DNA from: Paenibacillus kyungheensis
GTDB lineage: Bacteria > Bacillota > Bacilli > Paenibacillales > Paenibacillaceae
Length of the DNA stretch: 64,000 nt
NCBI RefSeq assembly: GCF_028606985.1
Contig: NZ_CP117416.1
Span: 2,704,001 to 2,768,000, forward strand
Direction: 5' to 3'
Shown one piece after another: positions 59,156 to 64,000 of the stretch. A model generated the notes under the pieces. That model was not told where the DNA came from, searched no databases, and saw only the letters and a list, made by a program, of their open reading frames with translations. The stretch's first letter is position 1. Every line of letters starts with the position of its first letter. The position numbers and the translations under genes were made by a program.

Positions 59156-60118
59156 TTATTGAGCGTTGATTGACCAGTTCGATACTGTTAATTTACCGTT
59201 ACCACTCATTACATCTGTACCGAATTTCACGCCACTTACATAGTCAAAAGATTTCAATTCATTACGATCTAGCAAGTTTTTGATAAAATCAGAAATGTTT
59301 AAGTCTACGCTATCTGCATTTTCTGTTCTAACAAATGTGTACACATTGCCATCCATCGTATTAAAGTTGGATTGACCTTCCATATCGCTATTCATACCTT
59401 TGCGATATACATCCCAATTAGCGCCATCTAGACTCACTTTACCTAGAGATTCACCCCATGTTGCTGTCGTTGTGGTCATATCTTCATTGGTAGTTGCGGT
59501 AGAATCGTTTTTGTTTTCCATGACTGTAGAAGCATTTTGTGAAGTAGACGTTACTAATTTTACAATCGCAGATGGTTTAGATTCTGCTCCAGCCCATTGT
59601 GTATTATGAATAAATACAGTGTAACCAGTGCTGTAATCCCCTGTTGCGTTTTCTGTAGAATAACTTACAGAAGTATCAATGTCTTTCATTTGACTTTGAC
59701 GAGAGCTAGAGCTTGAACTATTGTTGTTACGTCTGTTTTCATTATCTTTATAAATTTGTACAGGGAAATTACCTGCGTTCTCATAACCTGGTGTCCAATT
59801 CCAACCATAAGAGATCGCTGGTGAATATTGTGTACCTGTCATATCTTTGGCATAAGCCCAGTTATAACCGAAAGAGGAATTGGTATCATAGAAAATCGAT
59901 TGTGCAGAATCTTGATTCTCACCTGTCATTGTATCTTTAGTCGTATTCATACCTGCCCAACCCGTATTAGCTAAGTATCCGTTGCTTCCCAAACTATAAC
60001 TGTCATTCATGTTAGAAGACTCTGCTGCTGAAGCGGCACCTGGTAAAAGCAAAGACGCGCTAATTGCAAATGTAGCTAAAGCAAAAATAGGTTTTTTAAA
60101 AGTCGTTGATTTTTTCAT
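59156..60118 (-). CDS. Secreted GH12-like protein, apparently lacking both catalytic glutamates
   Basis: A 320-residue exported protein. Signal peptide to residue 31 (PGAASA). The rest resembles the beta-jelly-roll of GH12 endoglucanases: SYGWNWTPG and FPVQIYKD (about 103-124), a central strand TGYTVFIHNTQWAG (165-178), and the C-terminal NWDVYRKG, GNVYTFVRTE, SDFIKNLLDRNELKSFDYVSGVKFGTD (to 302) and GNGKLTVSNWSIN. In GH12 the nucleophile sits in the YEIMIWL-type strand, where this protein has Thr (T167), and the acid in GTE, where it has Asp (D302). Two low-complexity loops (Asn/Ser 130-140, Thr/Asn 200-220) are inserted. Start: ATG 60118, with GGAGG upstream. Next to GH6, so perhaps a glucan-binding helper. 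Remote family assignment. Confidence 0.55.
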   Translation of the reverse strand: MKKSTTFKKPIFALATFAISASLLLPGAASAAESSNMNDSYSLGSNGYLANTGWAGMNTTKDTMTGENQDSAQSIFYDTNSSFGYNWAYAKDMTGTQYSPAISYGWNWTPGYENAGNFPVQIYKDNENRRNNNSSSSSSRQSQMKDIDTSVSYSTENATGDYSTGYTVFIHNTQWAGAESKPSAIVKLVTSTSQNASTVMENKNDSTATTNEDMTTTTATWGESLGKVSLDGANWDVYRKGMNSDMEGQSNFNTMDGNVYTFVRTENADSVDLNISDFIKNLLDRNELKSFDYVSGVKFGTDVMSGNGKLTVSNWSINAQ

Positions 60119-60486
60119 GATGTTACCTCCAGTAGAATAATAGTTAGTAATAAATGAGGAACACAATCGATTGACATAGGTGTAGAAAGAACGATCCACT
60201 TTTTAACTGTGCACAAAATAAGCACAGTATAGTCCATAGTAGAACAATTGCTGCTCTCATTCTCTCTATTTTCAAATGAATAGGTCGTTTATCCCCAAGC
60301 ATAACGTTAAATAACACTAGATCATGCTTCGGGATAAACGTTTCATTTGTATTAATCTTCTGTAATGTAGAAGATGTATCTATCGACTACTTCCTATTCA
60401 TAACTTACCCAACCCTGGATTAAGATAACCGAATTTGATAACCATTTATTGTAAAATTTTTGTTTTGTCTTAAATTTGACATATTT
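60119..60486. other. Region upstream of the GH12-like gene
   Basis: 368 bases with no gene. It holds a long hairpin (60273-60349). I found no cre site of the quality seen before GH6. Confidence 0.5.
60273..60349. repeat. Long imperfect hairpin without T tract
   Basis: Nested inverted repeats pair 60273-60280 with 60342-60349 (CAAATGAA), 60286-60295 with 60331-60340 (CGTTTATCCC) and 60297-60302 with 60324-60329 (AAGCAT), separated by a 5-base bulge and a C-C mismatch. No T run follows on either strand, so it is not a standard terminator. Confidence 0.6.
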
Positions 60487-62517
60487 TCAATTTTCCATCA
60501 GTATCCATTTCTCTAAATCTTGAACAAAATGGCGCATTTTACGAGCATGTTGACGATCAATTTCTCCACTCTCATACAGCTCTTGTACTTTATCGCGCTG
60601 ATTCTGGATAGCCGTTGTAATCAGATCAAGCTTTCCTTTATCCAGTGTAATATCGGGTAACGCCTGCCCTGTCTGATATTGAATAGCATGGATCACTTTC
60701 TCATAGCGGGCGATAATTTTATTTGAAGCTAGTTGATTGCTTGGATTGATATGTTTTTGAATAGATTCTATCGCAGCAATCGATGTATGCAATTTGAGCT
60801 TTTTCAGCATATGCGTTCGCGCGGCTTCGTCTTGAGGTTCGAGCGATTCAGAATGTTCTACATTGTTCAGCGGGATCATGCCTTTCCACTTGTCCAGACA
60901 TTCTGCAATCCCTGTATCTGATCGATCTCGAAGTACCGTCTCCAGACGATCTAATCGATATTCAAAAGTCATCGCCATCTCTGCTGTAATCTCACCACGA
61001 TCACGTAATCGTCTTACTTCGGTTCGTTCTGCATGAATACCGTGTAGATAAATTTCCATCTCTTGAGGTCCCATGCCGTTGATCTCCATAATACGCTTTT
61101 GGAACGCATCGCTTTTGGACATATATCCTTTAACTTCAGCGATCAAATTACGGGCGGCTTCCTGATTGGAATCATTCATATTCGAATGAACCGATTGTAC
61201 AGCCGCTTCTAGAATTTTTAGACGAATATCTTTTTCTGATTTTTTCTTTTTATCTGCCAGTGTGACGACAGGCTCAGGATCAGAAGATAATAATGGCAAG
61301 AAGATACTCGCTAATATAAGACTAAGCAAAATAACACCTGCTGCAATAAATAAGATCAATTCCCGCTCAGGAAATGCTGTTCCATCATTAAGCACATAGG
61401 GAATAGAGAAAGCAGCAGCTAACGTTAATGCTCCTCGAACTCCAGATAAAGAAGTTAACAATATTCCTCTCAGACTAGGTCGATTCGATTCAGAAGGTGT
61501 CTGTAACAAATAACGAACACTCCAGAAAGCATAAATCCAGATAAAGCGCAGTACATATAGAAGTAACGTAATAAGTACTACATAACCTAGTACACGCCCA
61601 TTGTTGAAATTAACATTTTGGAATATCGTACCCATCACTTCTGGAATCTGTACGCCCAGTATCATAAACACCAAGCCATTTAGCACAAATACAAGCACAG
61701 ACCATGTACTGGTAGATACCAGTTGCATTTTGAGTTGTACCGATTCAGCACGATCCCGCTCCATTGCATGCACAATACCGCCAGCGACAACTGCCAAGAT
61801 GCCGGATACACCAATTTCTTCCGCCAGTAAGTAGATAACAAATGGAGTTAAGATTTGCCATAATACATGAACTGTAATATCTTCCATGCCCCAGCGTCGC
61901 AACCACACCTGACAACGAATAAGAATAAAAGACATCAATGCTCCAAGTGCCAGTCCACCAAGCGCTACAAGTATGAAGCTAAATGAAGCTTGCCATAATG
62001 AAAAAGTACCGGTGACAGTAGCAGCGACTGCAAATTTAAAAGCAACCAGACCAGAAGCATCATTAAGTAAAGATTCACCTTCTAATAGACGATGAATCGA
62101 TTGTGGTAAATGTACACGCTTGGCAAGTGAACCTACCGCAACAGCATCTGTCGGCGACAAAATAGCCGCTAATGCAAAAGCCGCTGGTAAAGGAATACTT
62201 GGAATAAGACTATGAATCGCATAACCTGCAATCAACACCGTCGCAAATACAAGACCAAATGCTAGTGCGATAATCGGCACCCGCAGATTCCATAGTTCAT
62301 CTCTTGGTGTTCGTCGTCCATCGTTATATAGCAACGGTGCAATAAACAATACAAGAAACAGCTCAGGATCAAGAGGTAACTCTACGCCTACAATCGAGAC
62401 AATAATTCCGAGTGCAATCTGGAATAAAGGTACTGGAACCAGCGGAACCAGACGATTCAAAATATTAGAAATACCAATCATTAAAAGTAGTACAAGTACA
62501 GCGATAAAGTACTCCAT
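60487..62517 (-). CDS. Na+/H+ antiporter, CPA1 (NhaP/NhaK-like)
   Basis: A 676-residue membrane antiporter. About twelve helices fill residues 1-405 with CPA1 motifs: APLLYNDGRRTPRDEL (about 60-75), LAAILSPTDAVAVGSLAKRVHLP (about 116-138, with the cation-site Asp of SPTDAV), EGESLLNDASGLVAFK (about 146-161, the ND pair), and GVRGALTLAAAFSIP (about 354-368). A soluble, charged helical tail of about 270 residues follows, longer than average, likely regulatory. It exchanges cytoplasmic Na+ (or K+) for protons. Single gene; no T-rich terminator found nearby. Confidence 0.9.
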   Translation of the reverse strand: MEYFIAVLVLLLMIGISNILNRLVPLVPVPLFQIALGIIVSIVGVELPLDPELFLVLFIAPLLYNDGRRTPRDELWNLRVPIIALAFGLVFATVLIAGYAIHSLIPSIPLPAAFALAAILSPTDAVAVGSLAKRVHLPQSIHRLLEGESLLNDASGLVAFKFAVAATVTGTFSLWQASFSFILVALGGLALGALMSFILIRCQVWLRRWGMEDITVHVLWQILTPFVIYLLAEEIGVSGILAVVAGGIVHAMERDRAESVQLKMQLVSTSTWSVLVFVLNGLVFMILGVQIPEVMGTIFQNVNFNNGRVLGYVVLITLLLYVLRFIWIYAFWSVRYLLQTPSESNRPSLRGILLTSLSGVRGALTLAAAFSIPYVLNDGTAFPERELILFIAAGVILLSLILASIFLPLLSSDPEPVVTLADKKKKSEKDIRLKILEAAVQSVHSNMNDSNQEAARNLIAEVKGYMSKSDAFQKRIMEINGMGPQEMEIYLHGIHAERTEVRRLRDRGEITAEMAMTFEYRLDRLETVLRDRSDTGIAECLDKWKGMIPLNNVEHSESLEPQDEAARTHMLKKLKLHTSIAAIESIQKHINPSNQLASNKIIARYEKVIHAIQYQTGQALPDITLDKGKLDLITTAIQNQRDKVQELYESGEIDRQHARKMRHFVQDLEKWILMEN

Positions 62518-62617
62518 AGCCTTCCCCCTCTTTTTACTCTATTCGATATGCAATAAATCTTGTCATTATTCCCCTTTACAGTCAAGAAAGAAACAATATT
62601 TTTGAACTCAAACAAAC

Positions 62618-62665
62618 GTATACGCTACAACCGTATCCTTTAATGGACTTCGGTGTAGCGTATAC
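62618..62665. terminator. Inverted repeat after the dipeptide permease operon
   Basis: GTATACGCTAC-ACCG and its complement (62618-62633 with 62651-62665) form a stem of 15 bp with a one-base bulge, 46 bases past the dppC stop. The T tract is poor, so terminator function is likely but not certain. Confidence 0.55.
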
Positions 62666-62710
62666 GCTCTAATTTTGCATACTGCATAATTGCATAGACA
62701 TAAGCATCGT

Positions 62711-63622
62711 CTAGGATTTTAGATAAGAGCTTTTGGGATCTAACCGATCTCTAAGATCATCTCCTATAATATTGATGGCCAGTACAAATACAGTAATCGC
62801 TAGACCGGGGAATGTACAGATCCACCATGCGACCGTAAGATAACCTCTGCCTTGAGATAACAATGCACCCCAATCTGGAATCTCATGAATCACTCCTAAT
62901 CCCAGAAAGCTAAGCCCTGCGCCTGTAAGAATCGATGTACCCAGACCTAGCGTAGCCATCACGAGAATCGGTGAGACTGCATTAGGCAGGATATGCTTCC
63001 AGACTATACGTAGACCCGAAGCACCCAGCGAACGAGAAGCTTCTACATAACCACGACTGCGCAAACTTACCATTTGTCCACGTATAACGCGTGCATAACC
63101 CGGGATCGCTGATACTGAGATAGCGATAATAATATTGATAAGCCCGGGACCAAGTGCAGCAGCGATCGCTAATGCTAATAATACCCCCGGAATCGTCATC
63201 AGAATATCGATCAATCTCATAATCATCGTATCCAGTATGCCACCTCTATACCCTGCTAGCGTTCCTAGCAATACGCCTACAAGTACACCTATGACGACCG
63301 AACTGAATCCAATTAATAACGAATCCCGAGCACCATACACAACTAGACTGAATACATCTCTGCCAAAATAATCTGTTCCGAACCAATTGATCATATTCGG
63401 TGCTTGTAAAATGCGATCAGCTAGCATTTCTACAGGTGAGTATGGAGCGATCCACTGAGGTACAAGCGCGCACAATATGATAAATGCAATAATCAGCAAT
63501 GCACCATACCACATATAACGATTGGCAACTGCTTGCCATGACCACTTCTGGACGACATTAGATTGAGCTTGCTTTGCTTCCCAGTCTGCTGTTAATGTAG
63601 CGGATGGTGTGATCTGCTTCAT
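62711..63622 (-). CDS. Peptide-type ABC transporter permease (DppC/OppC family)
   Basis: A 303-residue inner-membrane permease. An N-terminal cytoplasmic tail (about 1-35) and helix 1 are followed by LADRILQAPNMINWFGTDYFGRDVFSLVVYGARDSLLIGF, the classic DppC signature (about 66-105), and the EAA loop GYVEASRSLGASGLRIVWKHILPNAVSPILV (about 191-221). AAAGGAGGATATCG precedes ATG 63622. It follows the DppB-type permease by 33 bases in the same direction. Binding protein and ATPases would lie beyond the window. Substrates could be di- or oligopeptides, glutathione or nickel. Confidence 0.9.
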   Translation of the reverse strand: MKQITPSATLTADWEAKQAQSNVVQKWSWQAVANRYMWYGALLIIAFIILCALVPQWIAPYSPVEMLADRILQAPNMINWFGTDYFGRDVFSLVVYGARDSLLIGFSSVVIGVLVGVLLGTLAGYRGGILDTMIMRLIDILMTIPGVLLALAIAAALGPGLINIIIAISVSAIPGYARVIRGQMVSLRSRGYVEASRSLGASGLRIVWKHILPNAVSPILVMATLGLGTSILTGAGLSFLGLGVIHEIPDWGALLSQGRGYLTVAWWICTFPGLAITVFVLAINIIGDDLRDRLDPKSSYLKS

Positions 63623-63655
63623 CGATATCCTCCTTTCGATCTTATCTAAAATTAA

Positions 63656-64000
63656 TTATGTGAGTGACCGCCGAATACGAGGATCAATATAGGTATACGA
63701 GATATCAACAAGTAGATTAATAACGACATAGAGAATAGCTGTAAAAAAGACAACCCCCTGTACTACCGGAATATCGCGCGCCATAATCGCATCCGCGAGA
63801 ATCCGTCCTATTCCTTGCCTTGAAAAAACAGTCTCAATAACTACCGTTCCTGCTAACATTTCTCCTATCTGCATACCGACTACAGTCACGACAGGAATTA
63901 AAGCATTGCGCAGTGCATGCTTATACAAAATGACATGACGAGAGATTCCTTTTGCCCGTAATGTAGTGATAAAAGGTTCACTTAGCACTTCTAACATACT
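63656..64000 (-). CDS. Peptide-type ABC transporter permease (DppB/OppB family), C-terminal part
   Basis: The last 114 residues of a gene whose start lies beyond the window edge. The visible part shows the DppB EAA loop (FITTLRAKGISRHVILYKHALRNALIPVVTVVGMQIGEMLAGTVVIETVF), helices and the ending VDISYTYIDPRIRRS, all typical of DppB/OppB. It pairs with the following DppC-type permease to make the membrane pore of a peptide-type importer. Confidence 0.9.
   Translation of the reverse strand, partial: SMLEVLSEPFITTLRAKGISRHVILYKHALRNALIPVVTVVGMQIGEMLAGTVVIETVFSRQGIGRILADAIMARDIPVVQGVVFFTAILYVVINLLVDISYTYIDPRIRRSLT

Noticed and set aside
1-64000. CRISPR arrays, tRNA or rRNA genes, insertion sequences, prophage
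   Set aside because: No regularly spaced direct repeats, tRNA-like cloverleafs, transposase or integrase frames were recognised by eye; a tool search (tRNAscan, CRISPR finder, ISfinder) would settle it.

Overview
The window looks like chromosomal DNA from a moderately AT-rich Gram-positive soil bacterium of the Paenibacillus type. The evidence is strong AGGAGG-like ribosome binding sites, sigma-A-type promoters, T-tailed intrinsic terminators, a bacillithiol deacetylase pair (yojF-bshB2), Bacillus-type cysJI, an OpuC-type osmoprotectant transporter, an amidase carrying a copper-amine-oxidase-N domain, and secreted plant-polysaccharide enzymes (GH6 with CBM3, a rhamnogalacturonan esterase, GH78, GH127). 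I see no rRNA, tRNA, CRISPR array, transposase, integrase or prophage. Genus placement is inference.

Layout. 1-4.7 kb: the end of ctaB, a secreted cell-wall amidase, an old yellow enzyme divergent from a TetR regulator, and a GDSL esterase. 4.7-7.4 kb: a ROK regulator, a sugar-type MFS transporter and an unlisted 49-residue membrane protein; both promoters have the same architecture and overlap the same palindrome. 7.4-9.7 kb: the most unusual gene, a 668-residue protein reading as degenerate vWA, TerD, Mrr-type PD-(D/E)xK nuclease, TerD. 9.8-16.9 kb: a GNAT enzyme, ferritin, a coiled-coil protein, a PoxB-type enzyme, a YebC-family protein, a small membrane protein and an ABC-F ATPase. 17-24 kb: sulfite reductase cysJI, AlaX, a GNAT enzyme and a membrane acyltransferase.

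24-32.5 kb: a GH78 rhamnosidase divergent from an AraC regulator, a luciferase-like oxidoreductase, a TPR-GGDEF protein, coaA and a DUF423 protein. 32.5-41.5 kb: a large secreted multidomain protein, a second old yellow enzyme, an AI-2E-family exporter, an aldo/keto reductase, and an operon of rhamnose mutarotase, FAH-family hydrolase and XRE regulator. 41.9-47.9 kb: opuCA-CB-CC, bshB2-yojF, a rhamnogalacturonan acetylesterase and a universal stress protein. 48-54.6 kb: a MarR-controlled ABC-2 permease, a small YolD-like protein, GH127, a MATE transporter whose promoter predicts a leaderless mRNA, and an SDR. 54.7-64 kb: a PAS-GGDEF-EAL protein, a GH6 cellobiohydrolase, a secreted GH12-like protein apparently lacking both catalytic glutamates, a CPA1 antiporter and two dipeptide-type ABC permeases running off the end.

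The unifying theme is plant-polysaccharide use: pectin and hemicellulose side-chain removal (GH78, GH127, rhamnogalacturonan esterase, rhamnose mutarotase) plus cellulose attack (GH6, GH12-like). Catabolite-repression-like (cre) sites lie upstream of most of these genes. The rest is housekeeping, stress and redox functions in mostly single-gene or two-gene units separated by clear terminators.
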